Of a DNA stretch of 64,000 nt, positions 52,146 through 61,191 are shown piece by piece (within the stretch, counting starts at the first letter, position 1; each line of letters opens with the position of its first letter). The stretch spans positions 17,875 to 81,874 of the forward strand of contig DAORKG010000014.1 of NCBI GenBank assembly GCA_035439445.1. Direction: 5' to 3'. The position numbers and the translations under genes are program-made. A model generated the notes under the pieces. That model saw only the letters and a list, made by a program, of their open reading frames with translations, made no database searches and was not told where the DNA came from. Source of the DNA: UBA4416 sp035439445. Lineage in GTDB: Bacteria; Bacteroidota; Bacteroidia; B-17B0; Aurantibacillaceae.

Positions 52146-52997
52146 ATGAGAAAAATCTACTTATCAATTATTGCTGTTTCTGCAAGCTTAGCATCTTCTT
52201 TTGCCCAAACAGTTCCTACTTGTTCATTAAATCCCACATTCATTGCTAGTAATAAAGTGGGAGTTTACCCTGATAGTGTTACTAATTTCGTTTCCGGAGT
52301 TGTAGGACAACCTTATGTTCAAAACATTACTGTAAAAGTTCCTAAAGATACTACGGCGTCAGGATTGACTTTTTGTTTTAACCGTTTCGAATTATCTACT
52401 CCTACAGGAATTACAAACTATAATTTGCCTCCCGGATTAATGATTGGTTCTTCTACTGCTGCAGTGGCAAACGGAACAATAAATGGCGCTCCTTCTTTAA
52501 AGTTTCCAGGAAATGCAAATAACTGTGCTAGTATTTATGGAACTCCTACAACTGCAGGGTCATATACATTAAGCATGTTGGTAACTCCATTTATGACTCC
52601 AGCTTTTGGAGCTTGTCCTTCAAACCCAAATGTATCAGGTGGAAGCGGTTCATTAACATCTCCTCAAACTTTAAACTATTATATTATTAATATTCTTCCT
52701 GCTACTTCTACAGGTATTAGAGATATTGGAAAAGATAAAATGGCATTATATCAAAACGAACCAAATCCATTTTCTGATTTTACGGATATTAAATTTTATG
52801 TTGAGGGAGAAGATGAAGCAACTATTACAGTTTATAATGCTTTAGGTTCTGTTGTTAATCAGCAAACTATTAAAACTACTTACGGAGAAAATAAAGTAAC
52901 TATCAAAGCAGGAAGTTTAGCTAGTGGCACTTATATGTATTCTTTAAAATATAAAAATGCTGTTACAACAAAACGTATGATGGTAATTAATAATTAA
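52146..52997 (+). CDS. Type IX-secreted protein with C-terminal sorting domain
   Basis: A 283-residue secreted protein with signal MRKIYLSIIAVSASLASSFAQ. The middle is rich in threonine, proline, glycine and four or more cysteines (CSLNP, TFCFNRF, NNCASIYG, GACPSNP), possibly disulphide-bonded. The last 80 residues are a type A sorting domain: MALYQNEPNPFSDFTDIKFYV, ATITVYNALGSVVNQQ, LASGTYMYSLKYKNAVTTKRMMV. Its central domain resembles putative-Ig adhesin-like folds, but I cannot name it. Confidence 0.9.
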   Translation: MRKIYLSIIAVSASLASSFAQTVPTCSLNPTFIASNKVGVYPDSVTNFVSGVVGQPYVQNITVKVPKDTTASGLTFCFNRFELSTPTGITNYNLPPGLMIGSSTAAVANGTINGAPSLKFPGNANNCASIYGTPTTAGSYTLSMLVTPFMTPAFGACPSNPNVSGGSGSLTSPQTLNYYIINILPATSTGIRDIGKDKMALYQNEPNPFSDFTDIKFYVEGEDEATITVYNALGSVVNQQTIKTTYGENKVTIKAGSLASGTYMYSLKYKNAVTTKRMMVINN

Positions 52998-53008
52998 TTA
53001 TTACATTC

Positions 53009-53015
53009 GGAGGAG
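53009..53015 (+). promoter_or_regulatory. Strong Shine-Dalgarno site of rnz
   Basis: GGAGGAG lies 8 bases before the rnz ATG (53024). Such a strong site is unusual in this window, where most starts show none. Confidence 0.65.
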
Positions 53016-53023
53016 TTACAATT

Positions 53024-53944
53024 ATGTCTGTTCAATCCTTCGAATTATTAATATTAGGCAGTAGTGCTGCAACGCCTACGGTAAATAGAAATCCAACCGC
53101 TCAGTTATTAAATATAGCTGAGCGGTTTTTTTTAATTGATTGTGGGGAGGGAACTCAAATGCAGATGCGAAAATATAAAGCTCGTTTCCAAAGCGTGAAT
53201 CATATTTTTATTAGTCACTTACATGGCGATCATTTTTATGGTTTACCGGGCTTTTTAGCAAGTATGCATTTATTAGGGCGTAAAAATGAATTAACCATTT
53301 ACGGCCCTAAAGAATTAGAGGAAGTTATTCAGATTATTCATAAACATTCTGATACCCACTTAAATTATCCTTTGAAGTTTGTTCATACAAACACAATTTC
53401 AAAACAATTGATTTTTGAAGATGATAAAGTTGAAGTATACAGTCTTCCTTTAAAACATCGAATTCCTACAACAGGTTATCTGTTCAAAGAGAAACCTTTG
53501 CCGCGAAACATAGATAAATATAAATTAGAAAAATTAAATGTCTCGTTTGCAGAAATTCACAAATTAAAGTTGGGAATGGACGCTATTGATAATAATGGCA
53601 AAACCATTAAGAATGTTGATTTAACTATTGATCCACCAGCAACGCGAAGTTATGCTTTTTGTAGTGATACTAAGTTTTTTGAACAGTTAGCTCATGACAT
53701 TAAAGATGTAGATTTATTATACCACGAATCAACTTTTCTTGAAGATAAAGCTGATAGAGCAAAACAAACTTTTCATAGTACAGCTAAGCAAGCTGCACAA
53801 ATGGCGTTATTAGCCAATAGTAAAAAATTATTGTTAGGCCATTTTTCTGCTAGATATGGGAATTTAGATGAGTTTTTAAATGAAGCTAAATCTATTTACC
53901 CAAACACAGAGCTGGCAACAGAAGGAACCTTATTTTCAATTTAA
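53024..53944 (+). CDS. rnz: Ribonuclease Z
   Basis: Endonuclease that trims tRNA 3' ends. The 306-residue metallo-beta-lactamase-fold protein has LLILGSSAATPTVNRNPTAQLLN, FFLIDCGEGTQMQMRKYK, and the zinc motif FISHLHGDHFYGLPGFLAS. The late YHESTFLEDKADRAKQTFHSTAKQAA and LLLGHFSARYGN are specific to RNase Z. Normal length. Confidence 0.96.
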   Translation: MSVQSFELLILGSSAATPTVNRNPTAQLLNIAERFFLIDCGEGTQMQMRKYKARFQSVNHIFISHLHGDHFYGLPGFLASMHLLGRKNELTIYGPKELEEVIQIIHKHSDTHLNYPLKFVHTNTISKQLIFEDDKVEVYSLPLKHRIPTTGYLFKEKPLPRNIDKYKLEKLNVSFAEIHKLKLGMDAIDNNGKTIKNVDLTIDPPATRSYAFCSDTKFFEQLAHDIKDVDLLYHESTFLEDKADRAKQTFHSTAKQAAQMALLANSKKLLLGHFSARYGNLDEFLNEAKSIYPNTELATEGTLFSI

Positions 53945-54034
53945 TTTTTTGGCACACTATTAGATATACCATAATTAATCACAAAAGATTTATTATGAAA
54001 ACAATATTTACGTTAACTTCTAAATATAATAGTT

Positions 54035-54616
54035 ATGAAAAACGTAAATCAATTGTTGCTGATAACAACTATAGTTTGTTTAAGCCTGTTTTCTAATCCA
54101 TTATTATCTCAATTAAACAATCACCACAAAAATTATATCGATATCGGTATAGTTGGTGGTATGCAGCACCATGATTCTCCTCTTGCCGGAGTTTATGGTA
54201 GTATAGGGACATTTTTTAAAGCATTTGATAGGCCAAGTTCAATTGATATAAGAGTTAAAGAATTATATGTTGCAAATCCCGAACAACAAGGAACTCTGAT
54301 AACTTTTACGTATAGAGTTTCTTTAATAAAAGGATTGTTTGCTGGTATTGGAGGAGCACATGGCCATCAGGTAATGATGGATGAGTTTTTAATTCACCCA
54401 ACATCTTCTATTGGAGGAACAAATACTCATATCATGCATAGCACAGGTTTTAATGCTGAAATTGGTTATAATTTTAATTCATTTATTAAAGATAAATATG
54501 TTGGAATTTATCCTGTTGTTCATTTGGCATATACTCAGTTGTTTATGACAGGTCATTCCATGCCAAATTTAACTTTAAATGCAGGTTTTAGAGTTGGCTT
54601 AAAAAAGTGGAACTAA
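54035..54616 (+). CDS. Exported protein of unknown function, probable outer-membrane barrel
   Basis: A 193-residue exported protein, signal MKNVNQLLLITTIVCLSLFSNPLLSQ. The body alternates polar and hydrophobic residues (IDIGIVGGMQHHDSP, FAGIGGAHGHQVMMD, FNAEIGYNFNSFI, LTLNAGFRVGLKKWN), typical of a small beta barrel. It holds an unusual number of histidines (HH near 29-30, HH near 44, HGHQ). I do not recognise a family. It seems to be a single-gene unit. Confidence 0.72.
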   Translation: MKNVNQLLLITTIVCLSLFSNPLLSQLNNHHKNYIDIGIVGGMQHHDSPLAGVYGSIGTFFKAFDRPSSIDIRVKELYVANPEQQGTLITFTYRVSLIKGLFAGIGGAHGHQVMMDEFLIHPTSSIGGTNTHIMHSTGFNAEIGYNFNSFIKDKYVGIYPVVHLAYTQLFMTGHSMPNLTLNAGFRVGLKKWN

Positions 54617-54650
54617 CTGGTATTTGTGAATTATTTTTTTAAAGATAAAT

Positions 54651-54680
54651 TTTGTAATTCCAATATGAAACGTATCTTTG
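54651..54680 (+). promoter_or_regulatory. Promoter of the LuxR-type regulator gene
   Basis: TTTG (54651-54654), 18 bases, then TATCTTTG (54673-54680), both matching the Bacteroidota consensus exactly. The ATG is 32 bases further on. Confidence 0.75.
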
Positions 54681-54712
54681 TTTAAAATTAATCTAAATAA
54701 GAAAAATTAATA

Positions 54713-55369
54713 ATGATATCAGTACTTATAGCCGATAATAATTACTTAAGCAGACTAGGGCTTTATACATTATTAAGCTCTTCAGCTAATTTTGAAGTAG
54801 ACTATACAGAAGATGATAGTTTTGAAAATTTAATGGCTTGTATAAAAAAAAATAAGCCTAGAATTTTAGTGTTAGATTTTCAATCTCTTAATATAAATTC
54901 AAAGCAGATTTCTACGATTACAAAAACTTTCAAACGCCTACAGGTATTAGCTATTACAGACTATATGAGTAGAACTGAAATGCAATCTGCTTTAGATTCT
55001 GGAGTAAGAAGCTATTTGTTGAAAGAGTGTGATAAGGACGAAATTATTGAAGCTTTACATGCAACTCATAATGGAGAGCGTTTCTTATGTGGTAAGGTAG
55101 CTTATTTCTTGGCTAATTCTCAGGAATTGGAAGTTATGAGACCTGAGTTAGAACGAGTTTCTTGCCAAGGTTTAGGTATTACAGATAGAGAGTTGGATAT
55201 TATTCGTTTAATTTCAGAAGGTTTATCAAATAAGTTAATTGCTGATAGATTGGAATTAAGTACTCATACTGTAAATACTCACCGTAAGAACATTATGGGG
55301 AAACTTGGTATTCCAAATACAGCTGGAATTGTAATGTTTGCGGTTAAGAATAAATTATTAGCAGCTTAA
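54713..55369 (+). CDS. LuxR-type response regulator
   Basis: A 218-residue DNA-binding regulator. The receiver domain covers about 1-120; the phospho-acceptor is the Asp of ILVLDFQSL, switch region LAITDYM and lysine YLLKEC. The first acidic pair is reduced (IADNN rather than DD). The HTH domain covers about 150-218 with ITDRELDIIRLISEGLSNKLIADRLELSTHTVNTHRKNIMGKLGI, a full LuxR/NarL signature. No kinase is adjacent. It has its own good promoter. Confidence 0.92.
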   Translation: MISVLIADNNYLSRLGLYTLLSSSANFEVDYTEDDSFENLMACIKKNKPRILVLDFQSLNINSKQISTITKTFKRLQVLAITDYMSRTEMQSALDSGVRSYLLKECDKDEIIEALHATHNGERFLCGKVAYFLANSQELEVMRPELERVSCQGLGITDRELDIIRLISEGLSNKLIADRLELSTHTVNTHRKNIMGKLGIPNTAGIVMFAVKNKLLAA

Positions 55370-55370
55370 C

Positions 55371-55478
55371 ATGCAATCCTCTCTCGAATTAAGTGATTTT
55401 TTTATTCTTTTTCTGATAGCAGGAATTTTCAGTTTGGGAGTTTACACTCTAGTGAAATTTATGCGTAGTAAGGATTAA
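55371..55478 (+). CDS. 35-residue single-helix membrane protein
   Basis: A short frame, MQSSLELSDFFILFLIAGIF then SLGVYTLVKFMRSKD, starts one base after the stop of the LuxR-type gene. It has one hydrophobic helix (about residues 10-29), with acidic residues before it and a basic tail (KFMRSKD), which fits a small inner-membrane protein. I do not recognise a family, and translation is inferred from the tight spacing and the composition. Confidence 0.55.
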   Translation: MQSSLELSDFFILFLIAGIFSLGVYTLVKFMRSKD

Positions 55479-55539
55479 TTTTTCACCTTATTTCACAATT
55501 ATTTTTCTTTCGTAATCCTACTAAAAGAAAAGATTTAGC

Positions 55540-55547
55540 TATCTTTG
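55540..55547 (+). promoter_or_regulatory. Promoter -7 box of guaA
   Basis: TATCTTTG fits TAnnTTTG and lies 9 bases before the ATG at 55557. No clear -33 element. Confidence 0.45.
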
Positions 55548-55556
55548 TTAGCTATT

Positions 55557-57086
55557 ATGCAAGAACAAATTTTAATCCTCGATTTTGGTTCACAATTCAC
55601 TCAGTTAATTGCTCGTCGTTTACGAGAAATGAATGTTTACTGTGAAATCCATCCTTTTAACAAAATTCCAACACTAACTCCTGAAATTAAAGGTGTTATT
55701 CTATCCGGAAGTCCACACAGCGTTCGTCAAGACAATCCGTTAAATCCGGATTTATCAAATATTAAAGGTAAACTTCCGTTATTGGGTATTTGCTATGGTG
55801 CACAATTGTTAGCTCACTTTTATGGTGGCGAGGTAGGTAAATCTAACTCTCGTGAATATGGTCGTGCTCATTTGGATTTTGTAGATGATACAAATCCATT
55901 ATTCAATGGCATTACAAATCATTCTCAAGTGTGGATGAGTCATGGAGATACTATTCTTAAAGTTCCTGCAAATTATAAAATTGTTGCAAGTACACATGAT
56001 GTAAAGGTTGCAGGCTATGCTATAGAGGGAGAACAATCTTGGGGAATTCAGTTTCATCCGGAAGTTTATCATTCAACAGAAGGAGCTCATCTATTGAAAA
56101 ATTTCGTGAAAGGAATTTGCGGATGTAAAGGTACTTGGACATCTGATTCGTTTATTGAAACTACTGTTGCTGAATTAAAACAAAAATTAGGAAATGATAA
56201 AGTTGTTTTAGGTTTATCAGGTGGAGTTGACAGTAGTGTGGCTGCAGTTTTGTTACATAAAGCAATTGGTGCTAACTTACACTGTATTTTTGTTGATAAT
56301 GGACTATTACGTAAAAACGAATTTGAAAATGTGTTAGACTCATACAAACACATGGGATTAAACGTTAAAGGCGTAAATGCTAAGCAACGTTTTTATGATG
56401 CGTTAAAAGGTATATCAGATCCTGAAGCTAAGCGTAAGGCTATTGGTAAAGCATTTGTTGATGTATTTGATGATGAATCAAAAACAATTACCGATGCTAA
56501 ATGGTTAGGACAAGGAACAATCTATCCAGATGTAATTGAAAGTTTATCAGTTAATGGTCCATCAGCAACGATTAAATCTCATCATAATGTTGGAGGACTT
56601 CCTGATTATATGAAGTTATCTGTAGTTGAACCTCTTCGTAGTTTATTTAAAGATGAAGTAAGAAGAGTAGGTAAGGCTTTAGGTATTGATGATTCATTAA
56701 TTGGCCGTCATCCTTTCCCGGGACCAGGTTTAGCAATTCGTATCTTAGGAGACATTACTGCGGAAAAAGTAGAATTATTACAAAACGTAGATGCCATTTT
56801 TATAGATGGTTTAAAATCTGCAGGATTATATGATACTGTTTGGCAGGCAGGAGCTATTTTATTACCAATTCAAAGTGTTGGTGTAATGGGCGATGAACGT
56901 ACTTATGAAAAAGTAGTTGCATTACGTGCTGTTTCATCAACAGATGGGATGACTGCTGACTGGTGCCATTTACCGTATGAGTTTTTAGCAAAAGTTTCTA
57001 ATGATATCATCAATAAAGTAAAAGGAGTAAATAGAGTTGTTTATGATATTAGTTCTAAACCTCCTGCTACTATTGAGTGGGAATAA
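55557..57086 (+). CDS. guaA: GMP synthase (glutamine-hydrolysing)
   Basis: Makes GMP from XMP, glutamine and ATP. I start at the ATG of MQEQILILDFGSQFTQLIARR (55557); the upstream in-frame ATG at 55545 falls inside the promoter box. The amidotransferase half has GICYGAQLLA with the catalytic Cys and QFHPEVYHS. The ATP pyrophosphatase half has VVLGLSGGVDSSVAAVLLHKAIG, and the C-terminal dimerisation domain ends SKPPATIEWE. All parts are intact. Confidence 0.98.
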   Translation: MQEQILILDFGSQFTQLIARRLREMNVYCEIHPFNKIPTLTPEIKGVILSGSPHSVRQDNPLNPDLSNIKGKLPLLGICYGAQLLAHFYGGEVGKSNSREYGRAHLDFVDDTNPLFNGITNHSQVWMSHGDTILKVPANYKIVASTHDVKVAGYAIEGEQSWGIQFHPEVYHSTEGAHLLKNFVKGICGCKGTWTSDSFIETTVAELKQKLGNDKVVLGLSGGVDSSVAAVLLHKAIGANLHCIFVDNGLLRKNEFENVLDSYKHMGLNVKGVNAKQRFYDALKGISDPEAKRKAIGKAFVDVFDDESKTITDAKWLGQGTIYPDVIESLSVNGPSATIKSHHNVGGLPDYMKLSVVEPLRSLFKDEVRRVGKALGIDDSLIGRHPFPGPGLAIRILGDITAEKVELLQNVDAIFIDGLKSAGLYDTVWQAGAILLPIQSVGVMGDERTYEKVVALRAVSSTDGMTADWCHLPYEFLAKVSNDIINKVKGVNRVVYDISSKPPATIEWE

Positions 57087-57094
57087 TTAAACGA

Positions 57095-58960
57095 ATGATT
57101 AAACATAAAAATACATATTTCATATTAACTCTGTTTTGCATATTGAGTGTGTTATCCTTTTCCTTGATGGGACAAACAAAATCAACAGAAATCAAAACAA
57201 TTAATGGAAAGAAATATTATATCCACAAAGTAGAAAAAGGCCAAAGTTTATATGCGATTGCTAAAACCTACGGAATGGATGTTAATTCTATTTTAGCCGA
57301 AAATGATGAAGCCATAGATGGTTTAAAAAACGGTCAAGAATTAAAAATACCTTTTGAAAGTTTGATGCCTAAACAAAATCAGACTATTGATACAAATAAA
57401 TATGTTTATCACAGAGTTTCGAAAGGAGAAACAATTTACGGAATCACTAAAAAGTACTCAATTGATGATAAAAAACTCGCATCATTTAATCCCACTATCA
57501 CTGGAGGTTTAAAAGAAGGAGAATATATTATAGTTGGGGAAAAGAAAAGAAACGGATTGGTAAAACCGGTTTTAAATACAGTTACTTCTTCAACGTTGGC
57601 AACTAATGATACTTATACAGTTTTGCAGGGAGAAACACTTTATGGGATTTCAAAAAAATTAAATGTTTCTCAAGATGATTTGATAAAATGGAATCCGGAG
57701 TTAAAAGATGGTGTAAAACAAGGTCAGGTATTAAAAATAGTTTCTAATAAAAAATCAGTTCCTGTTCAATCCCCTGTTACTCAAAATATCGTTTCGGAAA
57801 TTACAACCCCTGTTTCTAATGAAATTAAAGACACGGCAATAGTTCATAAATCAAAGAAATCCTCTTATCAGGTAGGATTATGTTTGCCATTTAAATTATT
57901 AGAAAGCGAAGGGATTAATATTGATGAATTAGCAAAGTCAAAATCTAACTTCCCTCAAAGTCAATCATTAGCACTTGATTTTTATTTTGGTTTTAAAAAA
58001 GCTATTGATTCTCTGATTGCTAAAGATTTTGAAGTCAATATTCATTTATTTGACATTGATGAAAAAGATTCCATCAGAGTTGAAAGCATTTGTAAATCCC
58101 CGGAGTTTAAAACTTTAGATGCTGTTTTTGGACCTTTATATGCAGGAGTTTTTAAACAGGTTGCAGGATATGCAAAGCCATTGGGGATACCAGTAATATC
58201 TCCTTTAACCCAACAAAATAAAATTTTATTTAATAATGCCTTAACCAGTAAAGTAAATCCATCTCAATATACTTTATTGGAGGGATTAGCAGATTATTGT
58301 TTAGACTCTTTACAAGCTACTTCAAATATTATTATTGTAAATACAACTACTAAAGATCAACAGTACATTAAGACATTTAAAAACAGATATAATAATGGGT
58401 TATTAAAACGTAATAAGACATTAAAAGATAGTATTGTAGAATTGAGAGGAATAGGTGCTGTAAAATCAGCTATTGTTCCTAGTAAGAAAAATGTTATTGT
58501 TCTCCTTACTAATAACCAAGTATACTTGCAAGATTTTATAACTCAGTTGTATGTTTCATCTGATAAAAAGGATATTGTTTTAATGGGTTTTAGTAATGTT
58601 GCTAATATCGAGAATTTGGATCAGGAATATTTAAATACATTACAGTTTCATTTCGCATCACCAGATTACGTTAGCTATAAAGATTCAACTACCAGAAATT
58701 TAATAAAACAATATCAAGAGGTTTATACTGCAGATCCATCTGAATATTATTTTCATGGATTTGATATTGGATATTATTATTTATCAAATTTAAAATCAAT
58801 TGGTCCTGATATTTTCTTATCATTAGATAAGCATCAATATGAAGGAGTATCAACTGGATTTAAGTTCTACAGACCAGATACAGAAACGGGATTTGAAAAC
58901 AGAGCTGTTTATATTTACAAGTACTCCAACTATCAATTACATAAATTAGGATGGAAATAA
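57095..58960 (+). CDS. LysM protein fused to a type I periplasmic-binding domain
   Basis: An exported protein of about 621 residues. The start is the ATG at 57095 (MIKHKNTYFILTLFCILS), since the GTG at 57077 lies inside guaA. Signal peptide to about SLMGQ. Three LysM repeats follow, each with KGQSLYAIAKTYGM-type or KGETIYGITKKYSI-type cores, at about 45-88, 100-145 and 170-215. From about 258 a PBP1/LivJ-like fold (YQVGLCLPFKL, DAVFGPLYAGVFKQVAGYAKPLGIPVISPL) extends to the end. This would bind peptidoglycan and sense or tether a ligand. It overlaps hemF by 10 bases. Confidence 0.88.
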   Translation: MIKHKNTYFILTLFCILSVLSFSLMGQTKSTEIKTINGKKYYIHKVEKGQSLYAIAKTYGMDVNSILAENDEAIDGLKNGQELKIPFESLMPKQNQTIDTNKYVYHRVSKGETIYGITKKYSIDDKKLASFNPTITGGLKEGEYIIVGEKKRNGLVKPVLNTVTSSTLATNDTYTVLQGETLYGISKKLNVSQDDLIKWNPELKDGVKQGQVLKIVSNKKSVPVQSPVTQNIVSEITTPVSNEIKDTAIVHKSKKSSYQVGLCLPFKLLESEGINIDELAKSKSNFPQSQSLALDFYFGFKKAIDSLIAKDFEVNIHLFDIDEKDSIRVESICKSPEFKTLDAVFGPLYAGVFKQVAGYAKPLGIPVISPLTQQNKILFNNALTSKVNPSQYTLLEGLADYCLDSLQATSNIIIVNTTTKDQQYIKTFKNRYNNGLLKRNKTLKDSIVELRGIGAVKSAIVPSKKNVIVLLTNNQVYLQDFITQLYVSSDKKDIVLMGFSNVANIENLDQEYLNTLQFHFASPDYVSYKDSTTRNLIKQYQEVYTADPSEYYFHGFDIGYYYLSNLKSIGPDIFLSLDKHQYEGVSTGFKFYRPDTETGFENRAVYIYKYSNYQLHKLGWK

Positions 58961-59868
58961 ACAAAGAAAACATTACAGAGTGGTTAAAATCACTTCAAGA
59001 TTCTATTTGTAATGCTCTTGAAAATGAAGATGGTTTAGCAAAGTTTAAAGAAGAAAATTGGACCAGAGAAGAGGGTGGAGGCGGTCGCTCGAGAGTGATT
59101 GAGAATGGACAGGTAATTGAAAAAGGCGGGGTAATGTTTTCAGCTGTTAGCGGTAAAACTCCTGATTTTTTATTCAAAGAAAAAGAACATAGTGTTTCTA
59201 ATTCTGCTCAAGCAGAAACAACATTTTTTGCAACAGGAGTATCTATTGTTATTCATCCTCAAAGCCCTTTAGTACCTATTATTCATATGAATGTACGTTA
59301 CTTTGAAATGAGTAATGGAGTTAAATGGCTTGGTGGAGGAATAGATTTAACCCCGCACTATATTGTGGATGAAGATGCACAGTTCTTTCATAAACAATTA
59401 AAATTAGTATGCGATAAGCATCATGCAGAGTATTATTCCAAATTCAAAACATGGGCTGATGATTATTTTTTTATTAATCATCGAAAAGAAACAAGAGGAA
59501 TAGGAGGAATCTTTTTTGATAGACTTAATCAATCTGATGATATGAGTTTTGAGAAAAATTTAAATTTTTGGAAAGATGTTGGCAGTGCTTTCGCTCCCAT
59601 CTATGTTCATTTAATGAATAAAAACAAATCAAAAACATATTCTCCAGAACAAAAACAATGGCAGTTATTGCGACGTGGTCGTTATGTGGAGTTTAATTTA
59701 GTTTATGATAAAGGTACTAAGTTTGGATTAGAAACTAACGGAAGAATTGAGTCTATATTGATGAGTTTACCGGCTAACGCAAGTTGGTTATACGATTTCA
59801 AAACTCAGGAAGGGTCGGAGGAACAAAACACGTTGAATAAATTGAAAAAAGGAATTAACTGGGCTTAA
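58951..59868 (+). CDS. hemF: Oxygen-dependent coproporphyrinogen III oxidase
   Basis: Converts coproporphyrinogen III to protoporphyrinogen IX with oxygen. The 305-residue protein has WTREEGGGGRSRVIENG, ETTFFATGVSIVIHPQSP, PIIHMNVRYFEM, WLGGGIDLTPHYI and RRGRYVEFNLVYDKGTKFGLETNGRIESILMSLP, all hallmarks of HemF. It starts inside the end of the previous gene and ends one base overlapping the next, so the three are an operon. Confidence 0.98.
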   Translation: MEINKENITEWLKSLQDSICNALENEDGLAKFKEENWTREEGGGGRSRVIENGQVIEKGGVMFSAVSGKTPDFLFKEKEHSVSNSAQAETTFFATGVSIVIHPQSPLVPIIHMNVRYFEMSNGVKWLGGGIDLTPHYIVDEDAQFFHKQLKLVCDKHHAEYYSKFKTWADDYFFINHRKETRGIGGIFFDRLNQSDDMSFEKNLNFWKDVGSAFAPIYVHLMNKNKSKTYSPEQKQWQLLRRGRYVEFNLVYDKGTKFGLETNGRIESILMSLPANASWLYDFKTQEGSEEQNTLNKLKKGINWA

Positions 59869-60437
59869 TGAATAAGGTATTTAAATATTTATTACAAGGG
59901 TTGATATTAGTTATCCCTTTAGGCATTACAGTTATTGTGTTTTTAAAAATATTTCAATTTTTTGAAGGTTTGTTTTCGTTTGTAGGTTTAACTGGCATCC
60001 CTTTTTTAGACACAATCATTTCAGTTGTAGCTCTTTTGATATTTATAACCATTATCGGTTTATTGGCTTCTTCATTTGTTTTTCAGCGTTTATTCTCATT
60101 TTTTGAGGAGAAATTAGAACATGCGCCCGTATTTAAACATATCTATTCACCCATAAAAGATTTCATGAATGCCTTTATGGGTAGTAAAAAGAGATTTACT
60201 AAACCTGTTTTAGTTTTAACAAATCCTCAAGCAAATATTCAGGAATTAGGATTTATTACTCAAGATGATTTAACTGAATGGGGGATTAAAGAAAAATATG
60301 CTGTATATTTACCTTATTCCTACTCATTTTCGGGTAGGCTTGTAATTGTACCAAAAGAGCAAATAACCATGTTAAACACTGATGGAGCTGATGCTATGAA
60401 GTTTATTATTTCCGGCGGTGTAACAGATGTGGATTAA
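59868..60437 (+). CDS. DUF502 membrane protein
   Basis: A 189-residue protein with two membrane segments, at about 8-28 and 45-70, then a soluble domain. The KYLLQGLILVIPLGITVIV start, HIYSPIKDFMNAFMGSKKRF and LPYSYSFSGRLVIVPKEQI are the DUF502 signature. Role not established. The stop codon of hemF and its ATG share the A at 59868, so translation is coupled. Confidence 0.93.
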   Translation: MNKVFKYLLQGLILVIPLGITVIVFLKIFQFFEGLFSFVGLTGIPFLDTIISVVALLIFITIIGLLASSFVFQRLFSFFEEKLEHAPVFKHIYSPIKDFMNAFMGSKKRFTKPVLVLTNPQANIQELGFITQDDLTEWGIKEKYAVYLPYSYSFSGRLVIVPKEQITMLNTDGADAMKFIISGGVTDVD

Positions 60438-60458
60438 CACAATAAAAATTATAAAACA

Positions 60459-61127
60459 ATGAAAAAAATCATTTTAACATGTTCAGCATTATTAACACTA
60501 GGTGTAGTTAATGCTCAGAAAATTTCTGTAAAGGATGGTTCAGAAAAATTTTCAAATGGTAGTCATAATGCTTATACCACAACTATTTATGAAACATCTA
60601 AAGATGATGTTATGAGCAAATGGAAAAGCTTTTTGAAAGATTTTAAAAATGAGAAAGTAAAAAGTGATAATGGAGAAATTTTTGGTGATAACATTTTGAT
60701 TAAAGATTGGGGAAATAATCCGGTAGATGTTTATACAACATTTGAAGAGGATAAAACAGCTAAAACCGTTACAATGCATGTAGCATTTGATTTAGGAGGC
60801 GCTTATTTAAGTGGTTCAGATGGAGATAAACATAAAAGTGCTCAAAAAATGATTAAGGATTTTGCGGTAAAAACAACCAAGGAATCTATGGGGGATAAAG
60901 TGAAAGAGCTTGAAAAAGTTTTAGGTAAATTGGAGGATAATCAAAAAGATTTAGAGAAAGCTAATAAAAACTCTAAGTCGGATATCGAAGACTATAAGGC
61001 AAAAATTAAAAAAGCAGAAGATGATATCGTGAAAAACGAAGCAGATCAAACTAAGAAAAAGGCTGAAATCGAAGCACAGAAAAAAGTAGTAGAAGAAGCT
61101 AAAAAAATAATGGATAAAGTAGATTAA
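60459..61127 (+). CDS. Exported protein with C-terminal coiled coil, unknown function
   Basis: A 222-residue exported protein, signal MKKIILTCSALLTLGVVNAQ. A globular part of about 130 residues (ISVKDGSEKFSNGSHNAYTTTIYETSKDDVMSKWKSFLKDF to TMHVAFDLGGAYLSG) is followed by a lysine- and glutamate-rich coiled coil (about 145-222). I do not recognise it. It follows DUF502 after 21 bases. Confidence 0.8.
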   Translation: MKKIILTCSALLTLGVVNAQKISVKDGSEKFSNGSHNAYTTTIYETSKDDVMSKWKSFLKDFKNEKVKSDNGEIFGDNILIKDWGNNPVDVYTTFEEDKTAKTVTMHVAFDLGGAYLSGSDGDKHKSAQKMIKDFAVKTTKESMGDKVKELEKVLGKLEDNQKDLEKANKNSKSDIEDYKAKIKKAEDDIVKNEADQTKKKAEIEAQKKVVEEAKKIMDKVD

Positions 61128-61150
61128 ATCTTTATTGAACTTATTATAAT

Positions 61151-61180
61151 AAACTGGTGACATGTTGTTACCAGTTTTTT
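61151..61180 (+). terminator. Terminator after the coiled-coil protein gene
   Basis: AAACTGGTGAC (61151-61161) pairs with GTTACCAGTTT (61167-61177), one wobble pair, loop of 5, then a T-run. Confidence 0.88.
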
Positions 61181-61191
61181 TATGAATTAAA

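Noticed and set aside
53995..54096. Short frame starting at ATG 53995 upstream of the barrel protein
   Set aside because: It overlaps the start and signal peptide of the longer gene in another frame and has no hydrophobic or conserved segment.
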